Below, piece by piece: positions 1-12,767 of a DNA stretch of 64,000 nt. The DNA is from Eleginops maclovinus. Lineage: Eukaryota > Chordata > Actinopteri > Perciformes > Eleginopidae. The stretch lies in contig NC_086366.1 in the NCBI RefSeq assembly GCF_036324505.1, forward strand, positions 19,546,927 through 19,610,926, in the 5' to 3' direction. Below the pieces are notes generated by a model. It was not told the DNA's origin, did not search any database, and saw nothing but the letters and a program-made list of their open reading frames with translations. Within the stretch, counting starts at the first letter, position 1. Each line of letters starts with the position of its first letter. The position numbers and the translations under genes were made by a program.

Positions 1-1684
1 TTTATTTCTATACTGAATAATACATGGTTTTGCAACATAAGAATAGGGATGTAGCACACAATAGATTTTCAAACACATTAACATCCTGCAGTTCTTAAAC
101 CTTGTCATGCTGGCCAGCTCAGATTCCCCCTGTATCCTTCCTCTCCCAGTAAAAGTAGTGAGGCACAGTAATATTTCACAGGGTGTGCATGTTGAATAAA
201 ATAGCTCAGGACATAAGCTTTAGATGTTTCCCCCTTTTTTCCCCTAAAGTACTGCTGTCACACTGAAAACACAAGTCTTATCTCAGCTGTGAGAATTGCC
301 AGCCTCTGCAGCGGGTCACACCAGAGCTGCATTATCTCTGCGTCTTCAAACCTCAACGCTTGCACCGTGTGGATGACCACATTATGGCACATTGAGCTAT
401 TCAAAACATTTAAACTGACTTATTACTAGCAGAGCACTTACACTGATGTACAATCAGTTGGATGTGTAACAGTTTGAGCTCTTTTATTCAGTGCCAATTG
501 TCCAGGAACATTTCCAATAAAAGGCAACCTGAGGCTGTGTCTTAAAAAGTGTCAAGTGAGACAACTTAATTCAGGAACAGTTTAAATAAAATACATGCAT
601 TTGCTGTATAACTTTAAACATAATATTTATGAATAAGCTTTTACTGTGATGACCCTAAAAGTAAGGACATTTTGTTTTCTTGGCATTGTTTAGTTTATAT
701 TGTTAAAAAGCACTAAAATTGTTCATTTTCAATTCTGATCAATCAACCTGATGTCCCTGATTTCCCTAAAGTCTCGGAGTAATTTGGACTTTGCTGAAGT
801 TTAAAAGTATTATCTACGTATTTTTCACTTAACGTAGCACTAATTGGATGCTTGGCTTGTTCGATTTTGTCTGCGTCTAAATGTTGTGATTCTTTAATTG
901 TTCTTGTAATAGATCACATTGTGTTTTTGATGTCAATAATACTGGAAAGGAAAGAAAACAAAGATACCCCACCCTTTTCAGCTTAGACTAAGCGCGTAAA
1001 GATATATTAAATAAGCTTCTTGAAAACGTGCATAGTCACAATTGCAAAAAATGATTTATTTAAGGGCTGAGAAATGCTACTGGGCAAGGATTTATTTATT
1101 CAATGGTTGGGTTTCTATTTTACAGGGTGGTCCCATGAGAGATATTGACTGTTGCATGGGTGCCCTGTGTACACAGTACAATAAAGCAGAGGTGTTACAT
1201 GCTGTATTTACGAGTGCAAACAAGACCAGAAAATATGATGCATTAAAATATGAAAAGGCATAATTAAAATGTAATATGAAAAAGGATAAAGTGGGATGAA
1301 AAGGAGTTATTCAGGCTTTGCTCACACTGTGCACATCTAAGAGAATTGTAAAAAAAGTATAGCATTTTTTACGACAGAAAAAAACACTTTTATTAGACAC
1401 TGATAGTGAGAATGGAGAAATTTGTGAAATGCTTTTTTACAAATATGCTTTTGTTTCTTTAAGAAGACAACATTTTGTATAACGAGGAACAATACAAACC
1501 ACAGAGGGAAATAAACAAAGAAGTGAAAATGGATCAGGCTTCATTCAGCTGCTAACAATCAATTCTAATTGATCGGCCTCAATCGTGATCCTGCAGATCA
1601 GCTCAGGACATACCGAGCACAACTTTATTTGCAAAAGTATCCCCAATATTAACACCGATTGGATGAATTTGACTGACAGAAGTA

Positions 1685-1710
1685 ATATATATATATATAT
1701 ATATATATAT
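1685..1710. repeat. (AT)n microsatellite
   Basis: About 13 uninterrupted AT units inside the upstream intron. No other structure recognised around it. Confidence 0.9.
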
Positions 1711-4700
1711 CTGCAGAGGAATATATTGTTTACGAGGACTGTCCAATTTATTGTTTGAATATGATTTATAACAGTGAGTATATTATTGCTTGCGACTATT
1801 GTCACCATGAATACAATTGTTATAGAATAAATGTCCAGTGTTCAGCAATAACATCTTATAGATTTTACCCCTGGTATCAGTTTGGATGTTCACATTGTGA
1901 CCCAACTCCAGTTGCTATGACATCCACCCCAGGCAACTCAATGGAAATATAAAATTGAAATTGGCTTTCCTCATTCTGACAAAATCTTCTACAATTACAC
2001 TCCAGGAAAGGTATTTTCTGACTTCCTATACTGTTTCAGTATTATATTCTTGCCACTTGGACTGTGATAAATGCATATTTATTCAGTTATTTCATTTCAG
2101 AAAGGAGATTTTCAAATGTCGATATTAGATTAAGATTCCTATTTATTGTCCAGCCTTACATTCCCATTCTGTTCTTAAACTACCTCTTTTATGAAACATT
2201 TAATTTGCCATTTTGCAAACTCTGAGTGGCTTTCGTTTACCATGGTATGAATTATATAAGCACTTAGAAACACAATCCTCTTGATAGCATGCACAGTAGA
2301 TTTTAGATAACCCTTTGAACTGTCATGCTCTCAGTGAGAGCTGGAAGGCAAACACAAATTGATTCTTTAACACGGACCAACTGTCTGAAAAAAACAGTGG
2401 GCTTTTATATAAGCTGGAGAGCACGATGAGAGGAGTTTTTTGACAGAAGTATGCACCATCAACATGAATTATGTGTATGATGTCAATACAAAACAAGCAA
2501 ATCTGCCTAAATGAAACAACTCTCAGTACAGAAGAAAGTTTGGAAAGTCTGAAGGATTTCACTTCTTTCAGATTTTGCTTAAACTCTTTACTGTCTCTTT
2601 ATGGATGTGTTTTCTTATGGGTATACTTTAGAATTTTATTAGGCCAGACCTAGAGTGCGCTGAGAAATGACAGGATGGGGATGGTGCCATCTTGGTTCAG
2701 CGAGGCCCCAGGCAAGCCACATGTAACCCTAATGAGTCGCTTACAATTTCAGGCTCCGCTTGCTCTCAAAAACCAAAAGTAAACTTTTGTCTTTTCCCCC
2801 CTCACTATTCGGGGACCTTAAGAGGATTGTGGGGTCATTATTTATTCATGCTATTGTGTTTATTCACCAGCCTCTGTGTGTTGCAGGAGAGGGAATAGAG
2901 CAGCTAGCGCAGACGGAGTAAAAGCTGATAATTATCCTCTATTAGCATTGTTTTTTTCAGCCACGCTTTAAGTCGGCTCAGTTGATGATGGAGCTCTGAT
3001 AGAGGTCCAGAAACAGATTACCATGTGCACATCTTTGAAGTCTGAAATCATCCACAGAGGACTTGCCAGAGGGGTGTGGATGAATTTATAAGCCCGGGCC
3101 TGTTTTTCTTGGCTGTTAGAGAAGATATGCTGTCACCATGTCAGTAACAGACATTCGTGTGGACCAGAAGCTCCTTAAGAGCAGCTCTCACATGCCTGCA
3201 GCATGTTGTTAACAGCTAGAGGTGAGGAGATCGGAACCTTTACATTTCTATCCCAGAACAAAGAAAGCCCCAGGGAGCCTTGAGCGGGGCTACATGGAGG
3301 GATTTGGCAATGTCATAGCGCATCAGTACTAACATTTTGTCAAAAAACTAGTGACGTAGAAAGACATTTTAACTTGGAATGTATATACTAAGGAGGTTTG
3401 GAAATGGATGAATTGGTTATTACTTCCATAATAACTGTTAGAAAACATTGTGTTCTCCCATTGAATTGGTTGTCCACTATCTGATGTGAAAATGTTCTGG
3501 GTAATACTTAAACAGTTGCTGTTCTCTTTGAAGGTGGAAGTGCAGCAGTAGTACATTTCTCCTCACAGAAGAAAGTTCAGTTGATTTCCAGTCTGATTAA
3601 GTCTTGTGTTTGTCGCAGAGAAGTCGAAACAGATGGCGTGCTTTGGCGTGATTGCAGGGCACACTGTTTCTCCAACACAGAGAAATAGAGTGGACTGGAT
3701 AGATGAGAGTGGCATAAGCCAGGCCGGGCTGTGTGTAGAGGATGATCTGGGGAGGGAGTCTGTGCTTTCTCTCGTATCAGCCACTCTTGCTGCTTTTCAT
3801 CTTCCTAGGTGATACTCTGAAAAGCCACCGGCATCAGCACTTGTGCTTTTTTTTAATCTTGGATTGATATTTTCCTCCTCCATGCTGAGAAATAGATTAG
3901 CACTGAGTGATTAGATCCTTGAATTGGTGTAATTTAAAGAGGAGTGGGGGTTGGAGAGGTTTGATCTATGAACATCAACAGCGTTTATGGGAGTGGTGAA
4001 CTGCTAATTTGATATTAATCACTTATATCCAACTATTTTTAACATCCAAATGGATCTGCAGGCAAGGTTTTGCATTAATGACCAAGGATTTTTTTGCCTG
4101 TTTTCTGTATTTATTCAAACCCTCCATTTTTAATTTGGCAGTCACTATCTCGTAAAGAGCATATGGAGTTGTAAGTAATGGACGCTGGTTTTAGAGTGCT
4201 GATAGAAATGTTGTGCCTTCTGTGGTAATGCTTTTTCATCGCACAAATATAATTTCCATTTTCTCTGTAATGGTTATGTCTATAAAAAAAACATTTATGG
4301 TATTTACAGTTTGTTTTCAACCTTATTATGCATTATGTTCACTCTCCGTCATTATGGTATTGATTCCTAGCAGGTAAACGGCACCGTCAGAGTATTTTTT
4401 ATCATTTTTCCAATGTTGGTTCATAAAAGCTCTTTTCCCACTTCCTCTGCAAATGTGTCTGCGTCCGTTTGCGTTTTTCTTGTTGTGTAGTTTGGTGTTG
4501 GGTGTTAGATTATGTGTAGTGCCCTGCACAGTTACAGTTTGTCTGACAAATGAATAAAACTGCATCACCTGGGGAAATCACGGTAATCCTGCAGCAGGCA
4601 TGCTTTTAGCATAACCTTGGGTAGATGTATAAAATCAACAAATACCTTGAGTGTGCTTGATTAAAAAGTGAAAAACCAAACTCTGCAGATGACACATAAT

Positions 4701-7700
4701 CACAATGCATGTAATTTCTTGCATTTGTGAAGCATTAGGATTATGACTTTTCAAAGCCGTCCCTCTGAGCTTTGGACTGTATTTATTTTTTGGTGAGATG
4801 AGATCACCTATCAAGTGGTAATTTCATAAAAGGCTAGTTATGGCTTACAGCTGTGCAATAGAAAACAATTATGTCAATTTGGGAATCATAATGCAAAAAT
4901 TAGAATTAGGCAATCTTGTTTGTACTGCCTGGAGAGATCTGACATATGTGATTACACCCTGAACACACACCTATAACTCATGTTCACAAAGCACAGCAGT
5001 GAATTAGAACATGAATTGTATCTTTATAAATATCTGGCAATTTAGTGACTTTTGATAATTTTACAGCATAATTTCTTTTTTTCTAAGCCTCATAGTTATG
5101 AATTGCAGTCTGATATATAAATCCTTTTGATGACATGTTCATTTATTGATCATACACCCTCAGGTTATATCTTACAAAGACTGTGAAAAGTCTGCTTTGA
5201 GCCCAATGTAAAGACAGAATTGAGATTAATTTATACGTCTACTAGAACATGTTTTATGTAACACTAAGGAGACCTTCAGATTTAATGTCACTCAGTATGT
5301 GTGTAGTTATTTGGCGGGAGTGTTCTTAGATCTTCTTCTTGATCAAATGTTTTGTCTTGTCTAGGCATTAAAAATGACCTACAAATTCAATGACTCATAG
5401 TTCAACACATAATGTAGAACTGGGGTTTTTGTAGAAAAACATGAGGGCGTTAATGTCACTTCTGGCCAAAATTACGGCCCCGCCCACTTTCCGGTGAAAA
5501 TAATACATTAGAGCGAAGCAGAAAAATAATTGTTTCTTCACGTCTTAAAGCTGCTGAGTCCTATACTGCTCCTCAAACAACAAATAAATTCCGAGTTACA
5601 GGTTCTTTACTTCCTCTACAGAAAAAAGGACAGTAAAAGAAACAATCAAATTCAGAAATCACAGTTTCAGTGTCAGCCTGCTGCCTGCCACTCTTCCACC
5701 GGCAGACCTACCAGACATCCATCCCCTATTAAGAGAAAACCCTGTACAAAATGGAATAACTAAAACCAATCCAGTTGATATATGCTGTATTTATATTCAA
5801 ATGTAGTCCTATTGGCTTTCCTGGGCTAGATAACCAGTACTATCTCAAACCGTATTACATCGTTGAAAATGTTTCTGGAAATTGGTCTGAAACCGTATTT
5901 AAATATACAAAAAGAACATAAAAAAGAATTCATGGTACTAAATGTGCTGAATTAATTACTAAATGACAGCCTTGCCTTCAATGGTGATACTAAAGGTCCT
6001 GTTAATCTAATGTTACATAATCATTTTGCAACCTTGTCCTTCCTGACCTAATAAAAAACATTACAATCTAATTTCAAAGTATACTGTATATCATCACCAA
6101 CAATTCCTAGCCATTTTGCAGGTCTTTAAGCCAATATTTCCCACATCTTTCATCATCTTACATTACAGAAACGTCACGAATGGGCTTTTTTTCCTTCAGT
6201 CACAAAGACGTTGAATTTCTAAGGCTGTCAGTGACACAAAAGCAGGACTTACCCTGCCTTTCCAGAGTCTTTGAAGTTCAATCCAAACCAAGAGCAGTGA
6301 TATAGAAGGCAAGAGGGCACATTTAATCAGTCATGGCAGAGCTCAAATACAGCCAGCCAGTTAGGAGAAAATCTAAAAGGGCATCAAACCTTCTTTCATG
6401 GGTTTAGCAGCTCTAAAGCCTTTTGTATCGCACAACATTTCTAGGACAACATGCTTCCCACTAGTGAACATTTGTGTAGCAAACTGTAAATACACGGCCC
6501 CCAGAACAGGACATCATTAGCAGGACAAAGTTGAAACGCTGAAAAGGGAATTGATGATGCTCAGGTAATTTAAAAGCTATTAGATATCCAATTAAGGTAC
6601 CCTGTCAGCCAGAATACCTTGTAGGCACATATAACTCAATTAAATGGCCATTATTTGTATTGGGTTTGGCGTAATAGGCTTATTTAGAAAACCAACTGTT
6701 TTCTTTTCCCCTTTTCACAGGACTTACAATACATCCTTAATGCTGCATCTTACTGGGTGAACTAGATATTATGACTTAGTGTTCGAGTCCAAGCAACTTG
6801 AAAACTCATGGCCCATTTTCACTGAGAACTGCAAAGTGCACTCTGCTCATGATTCATTCTAATTGCTTACCCGATCAGTTATTATTACATGTAGGATGAA
6901 CTGTGGAAATTATCTGACCAATTTAAACTGCACATGAACACAAAAGGTTGTATGTCACCACTAAAATGAGTCACTGGAGGAGGAACACGTCCCTGCCTCC
7001 TTTTTGATGTCTCCAAAGAGAGCTACTGAAAGGAAGGCCTTCATACATGAAAGCTGTCTTTTCTGACAGATGCCGGTAAGAATCAGACATTAATCTTAAG
7101 CCTGTCTACCTGACATCGCTCTCATTATCTCCTTTTTTTTAATCTGTGCAATTAGATGTCTGCTGATTTGAGAGCGTAAAATGAAAGTGAAGAAGACTTA
7201 AAAAAGCGTCTGATTTTAACAGAGATTATAAAGGTGCACCTCCACCAGTGAGCACGGAACAGTACTCTTGACTAGGTCCGGTGAGGAACAAAGCATCAAA
7301 GAAATACCATCTTGTACGATGTGCCCACACACAAATACAGCCCCTCTATTTCGCTTTGACGTCCACATGCAAATACAATGAGGACAGGAATTCACTGCCA
7401 GGCCTTCGATGGCGGTGGGAACAAAAATCAATTAAATAAAATGGAACAAAAGCTTTAAACATCACATCTTGGAGTGAATTCGACTCCACCTACACTATAT
7501 AACAAAACTGGTACCCGGAGCAAATTATGCAACATTTTACAGATCTGCCAAACTGCCAACCCTTCACACACCCCTGTATGAATGCTACTAAGCAGCTGTC
7601 AAAGTCAATGTAGTGTTACATATTTTTGTTGTTGTTTGCCCTGGTGTCATTGTGGAATATTTAGTTGTGAATTTAGCATTTGCATCTAATAATAAATGCC

Positions 7701-10700
7701 GGTACATCTCAAATGCATTTGCAGACTGCCGTGCGCTTTGATAAAATAAAGATTCAATGCCATCTGCATTTTAAAACAAGAGTAGCTGTTTGATGATGAC
7801 ACTCATCCTCGCCCCCCCTGAGACTCTGAGTCATTCCTCTGCGTCCTGCATGCTTTGTGTGCCACATGGCATCAGTTGACGGTATAGGACAGGCGCCGAA
7901 GATGTTTGTTTTTCTCTTTACCGCTCATCTGCAAATAAAGTACATCTTTTATAGATGCTGCCTGCAGCTGTAGTCCTTAAGCAAACAGATAATTCCTGTT
8001 GTCACTGTGGAGTCGCACATCTGCTTCATCTTGATCGCTATTGTGGGTGTGCAGTGCATTTAAGAAGCTATGCGTAGATTTTATTTACCAGGCTGGGTTG
8101 TTGAAGAACTTTTCTCTCCTTTAATGTGTTTACATTTGTTTGTATAGCTTCAGAATTTAAAGCAATTGGATGCCAAATTAAAAGGATTAGCTGGGTTTGG
8201 AGAGAAAAAGAGAAAACTAAAAAGCAGGACTCCAGATGAAAGATGTTGACTCTTCTTTTTCAATTTTCTTTTCACTTCCTCTCTCCAAATTATATTCTCT
8301 ATTTACTTCACTTAATTGTCTCTCCTTAGGCCTGACAACCATGCTCAAACAAAGGCATTATTTAAACATAAATCTGTATATTGGTGCAGTGACATAGACT
8401 GATTCTGCCTCTCATGCAGAAAACTGGATCATTGAGATTAGGCTTATAGTTTCCAATGCGTGATCCTGCATTAAAAGGCAATTCTACATTAATGATTCCA
8501 GTTAGTGTGGGTGTGTGTGTATTAAACAATTGCACTGGTGTTTCCTCCTGCCTCCACTTGTTAGTCGACAGATGAACACGAGCAGAAGCACACAGACATG
8601 CAGACACAGATTGATCACATTAACATAATATACAGCTGCTGTCAGACGTATTTTGGAGCACAAGGTGTATCAACAAATCCTTTTGAAGTTTGTAATTATT
8701 TATTGATTTGAACAATGAAACAATTAGGTGCTAAATTGATTAGTTGAGTGACAGAAAATACATTTAAATTGATTTGAAGTTAGAAAAAGCTTCTTAAAAT
8801 GGGATGATTGGCCTTTCTCGGTCTGTCTATAATTGTAAATAAAATATCTTTGGGGTTTGGACTCTTAGTCTGACACAGGATAAGCCATTTGGAAACGTTG
8901 TTATTGCCAGTATTGTTTATATTTATTAGTAAAATTAACTGATTAATACACCCCGAGTTAAGCAATATTATTACTACTAAAGTTGTGCGAAAACTGTAGA
9001 AACAAACTCGGTTGAGAATGTGCCTTGAAATGGGTTGTAAGGGCATACAATGTTTTATATTAGTGCTTATCTTGTCTCATAGTTTGCAAATATTCAATAC
9101 TGTTTGACATGATGTTTTAAACTATGCAGCCTTTCGCCCAGAAACTGAATCTTGTTTTGGGAAGCTTCACTGACAAAGCTTCAGGCTATCTTGGGACATT
9201 TTAAATGTGCAAACCAGTATATCTTTATTTAATATGTTTGCTATAAGCTACCAAGGGAGCTGTCAATTTAATATATGTATTTGTTTTGTAGAATTGCCGC
9301 AAATCAATAAACAGGAGTGTGTCCTGGAAATATTGGATTTCTAGAATGTTTGCATACGTGCAAACATTTATTTCTGCTTACATTAAATACAAATTGAATT
9401 CAGAGAAAATAATACTTTTTATTGCCACAATATATCAGTTTGATAAAAAATGATATTTCTGAAAATCTAATATATGTTTTTCATACTGCCCACCCACAGT
9501 TTAGGTCTACTACCTTAGGTTTACTCTGTGCTTGCTAAAAGCTCAGGGTGGTCCCTTAGCAGGAGACGTCACCTTGCAACCAATGGATCTCACGCTGTAT
9601 CTCTGCAATAGCCTGTCAGCATTCATGTGTCTTCTCAAAGGTTTTCAGTACAGCATAGAACACCTACTAGCTTATTTATTAGAAGTTGTAGCGTTGTAAA
9701 AAAATCTATTGATGCATAGCTGTCCGCCCACATTCTCATGTTTCTGCTGCTGTTCTGCGCGTGTCTCTCACACGACTACCACATACTGTTATCGCTTCTC
9801 CCTTGAAAATAAATGTCACTCTTTGAATTAGAGGTTTACATCTCGCACCTGAACCACTTTTATTATGTTTTACAACGTGCAGTGCGGAAATGTTGAGTTA
9901 ATTCCATTTATAATATCTGAGTCCTTAGTTATAGAATCAAAATGAATTTGAGTTTGGATATATTTTATGAAGTTTAATAATCAACTTTGAATTAGAACTT
10001 TGAATTTCAGACCATACTATTTTTATTGCATATCACAGTCACCAAAGTCTTTTATTGGGTTGATGCCGAGTTAATTTAGACCTTTAATGCACTGGTTAGG
10101 GGTCTGTGTTTGCAGTCAGGTCAAACCAGGCAGTGATTGGCACTGAGGCTGTCAGGATCTTAAGCACTAGCGCATGGTCCAGGGGCTCCTAAGTAAAGGT
10201 CCCCATTTGCTGCTGTAAAAGAGTGAGTGAAAGCAAAGGCAATGCACTTTGGCAGCCCGAGGAAACGTCTCTGGCCGTGTCAGGCTGTGGCACCTCGCCT
10301 GCAGAAGCCCTGTCTGTGGCTTCAGGTGTCTTAGACATGAACGCTATCCATTTAACACAGCCAGACAGTAAAAGCTCGGTGAGCAGGACTAATGGCCGCT
10401 GAGCATGACTACCTTGACCTCATTTAGGTTATGAATTTGACAATTTCTAAATCTTCTCATCTGTCTTTGCTATGATATTCAATCCAATACAGCTCGTTTT
10501 TAGATCTGCACAGATTTACACTTTCTGTACCAACACTGCATATATTTTTTTTATTCTCAGTATTTTGTCATATTATACTGTATGTGTTTTTTTGGTATAC
10601 CTATATTTAATCTAAATATGTTTCCATATTAAAAAACATTATAACATTAATGTTATAATATTTGCATTTGTTATAGTTTTTGATTGTTTTTAATTGTTTT

Positions 10701-11882
10701 TTAAATCATTTTTTTGGTTGTTTTTCTTACAATTTATGTTCTTTAACTGTGTTTATGTATGCACCATATACACTGATGCAAATTCCTCATCTGTGTGAAC
10801 CTATTTGGCTGATTTCTGATTTTATCCTTCATCTGAATAATTTGAGTCTTGCCTCCGGTGTACTGGTGACTCAGCAGCGTGGTGTTGTATGGAACACGCG
10901 TAATGTGGTGTCTTGGACCTATTAGAGGGATTCTTATAATGACTGTAATAATGCTCTTTTCAGCAGCTCTTCCTCTCCTGGTAGTACATTGCAAGCACAA
11001 CAGTGTGAGGGTCATTAACCCACAGCATGGCTGCTGCACCTCTGTACCCATTACCTGCACAGAGAAATGAAGTGTGTGGTGCGTAATATATATGAAGCAC
11101 AAACGGTGACTCTCTTGGGCAGTGGGCGGTCGCTGCTAGAGTAGGGCTGTGCCTGATATGTTAATATTACTAATTGTTTCCTAATTAGATGCGAGTCAGT
11201 GAGTCGTATTTTAATACTCTTCAGGGATCATTACAGAGCGAGAGGAAATTTATCTCTCCTGATGGATGGGGGTCCAGTCAGCAGGAATGTCGGCACGGAG
11301 AACGACGGAGCGATGAGAAAATGGAGAGAGCACCAAACTGATGGCTTTGTTCGCTGCAGTCATGTTACTTAAGTACTCCATTTTCAGCGTGGCGCAGGGC
11401 TGCATCAAAAGTTAATCACACATTAATAGGAGCTCTGTGGAGATTTAACATTCCATGACAGCATGGGGAATGGAGCCAATAAGCCCTGAAAGGAGAAATT
11501 GTATGATATGCATATGCAAAAATTAGGGTTGCATATTAAGAAGCTATAAATAATCACAACTGTGAGGTATTCAGACTCTGCTGTCAAGGTGAGCGGCCAG
11601 GCTGATCCCTTAGTATTTTATATTACTGACAAGTAGCAGAGATGGAAACAGAGTAGGGAAGGATTGATGCGGGTTGGATTCATCTCTTGGCTGGCAGGGG
11701 TTATGTGTGCTTCCACAGGAGGGGGCATTATTACCCAACCCCCATGTAGTAACGTACTGTTCCTTCTGTTTGGCGCTCATTTCAATCTATAATTGTTGTA
11801 GATTGTTGAAGGGGCAGTTCTGTTGGATTGTGTGTTTTCTTTTTCTTTCAAAAGTGTGTTGTTAGGGGTACTTTAGTAAATA

Positions 11883-12108
11883 CAGCTCCGGAAAAAATGA
11901 AGAGACGACTCCAAATGTTTCTTAAATCTTTATCTCTACATGTATGGCAGCCATTCCAGTGTCTTTTGAATTCCAACACAGAGAAATATTGTCAGTAGTT
12001 TATAGAATACAATAAAATTAAATCATTGAACTCAAAGACATACCTATAAATAATAAAACAACAGAAGATGATAATGCTGGAGTGGTGTCTTAATTTTTTC
12101 CGTTGCTG
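11883..12108. mobile_element. Tc1/mariner-type MITE (non-autonomous)
   Basis: A 226-bp element with imperfect terminal inverted repeats of about 30 bp: the left end reads CAGCTCCGGAAAAAATGAAG and the reverse complement of the right end reads CAGCAACGGAAAAAATTAAG. It is flanked by TA on both sides, the target site duplication of Tc1/mariner elements. There is no transposase frame inside. The end sequence resembles a fish Tc1-like family I recognise by its CAGCTCCGGAAAAAAT terminus. Mismatches between the arms suggest an old copy. Confidence 0.8.
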
Positions 12109-12428
12109 TATCTCTGATTTGACAAGCTCCTAAACTGTTGGCACAAACTATGCGTAGACGATACCTGAAAAGCTCTTTTTCTTTTCATTTTTGTTTTACA
12201 TTTAAGCATTTAACCTAGAATTGTTCTCCTCCTTTGCATTTAAAAAAACCCCAAAAGGTGTTTTGTTGTTTTTATTTCTCTAAACCAGAGCCTGGCGTTT
12301 TCCTTTTTCTATTCTTTCTCACAAAGTCATTTCAGTTGTTTGTATTGTTCTTCCCAGCTGGGGTGAGGTGGCAGAGACAAAGACAGATGTGTCCCTGTTT
12401 GTTTTTGAAGTGTCAGAGCTAAGTCTTG

Positions 12429-12430
<2 letters not shown>

Positions 12431-12465
<35 letters not shown>
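12431..12465 (+). repeat. (TG)n microsatellite just before a tenm4 cassette exon
   Basis: About 17 TG units ending 80 nt upstream of the acceptor of the next exon, so the pre-mRNA carries a UG run within the region where splice regulators act. UG runs are known binding sites for TDP-43 and CELF proteins. Whether that matters here is inference. Confidence 0.9.
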
Positions 12466-12466
<1 letters not shown>

Positions 12467-12545
12467 CTGCTTCTATGTGATGTTGCCTGTGTTTGGGTGT
12501 GTTTCATTCCCCCCCCCATGTGTTGTCTCTGTTTGTGGTCCACAG

Positions 12546-12767
12546 GTCCTCCGCTGCATTGTTCATCTGCCTCCTCCTCCCCTGTTGAGCAGCTCCCATA
12601 CCCTCCCCCTTCCATCTCAGCCAATGAGAGCCAGAGAGGGTTGCTAGGTAACTGTGCGGCTCAGCCAGCCCAGGACTCTGACTCTGAGGATGAGTTTGGC
12701 CCCAATTCATTCTTAGTTAAAACTGGCTCAGGGAACCTGTATGCTCCTGCCACTGCAACTGCTGATG
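12546..12767 (+). CDS. tenm4: tenm4 exon: cytoplasmic domain, Ser/acidic-rich cassette
   Basis: The exon is 222 nt (74 codons), bounded by a CACAG acceptor and GTGAGT donor, phase 1 at both ends. The peptide begins PPLHCSSAS, contains a proline-rich stretch, [11 protein letters not shown], an acidic DSDSEDEF patch, and [11 protein letters not shown]. These motifs are typical of the teneurin intracellular domain upstream of the membrane helix. Because the length is a multiple of three and the phases match, it can be included or skipped without changing frame; an equivalent segment is absent from some teneurin-4 isoforms as I recall them. The serine/acidic patch resembles a casein kinase II substrate, but that is inference. 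Confidence 0.88.

Larger units (their letters stand above)
1..12545 (+). other. tenm4: Intron upstream of first visible tenm4 exon
   Basis: No exon was recognised here. The conserved first teneurin coding exon (basic, serine-rich N-terminus) is not present in any frame, so it must lie further upstream. Short open frames have no recognisable product. The stretch holds an AT dinucleotide run near 1685, a Tc1-type MITE near 11883, a TG run ending about 80 nt before the acceptor, and an ordered, low-repeat segment around 11130-11560 that looks like conserved noncoding sequence (inference only). The intron ends in a C/T-rich tract and CACAG acceptor. Confidence 0.7.

Noticed and set aside
1..12545. 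Search for mir-708, which lies in an early TENM4 intron in mammals
   Set aside because: The mature sequence as I remember it was not seen in this window; it probably lies further upstream if present.
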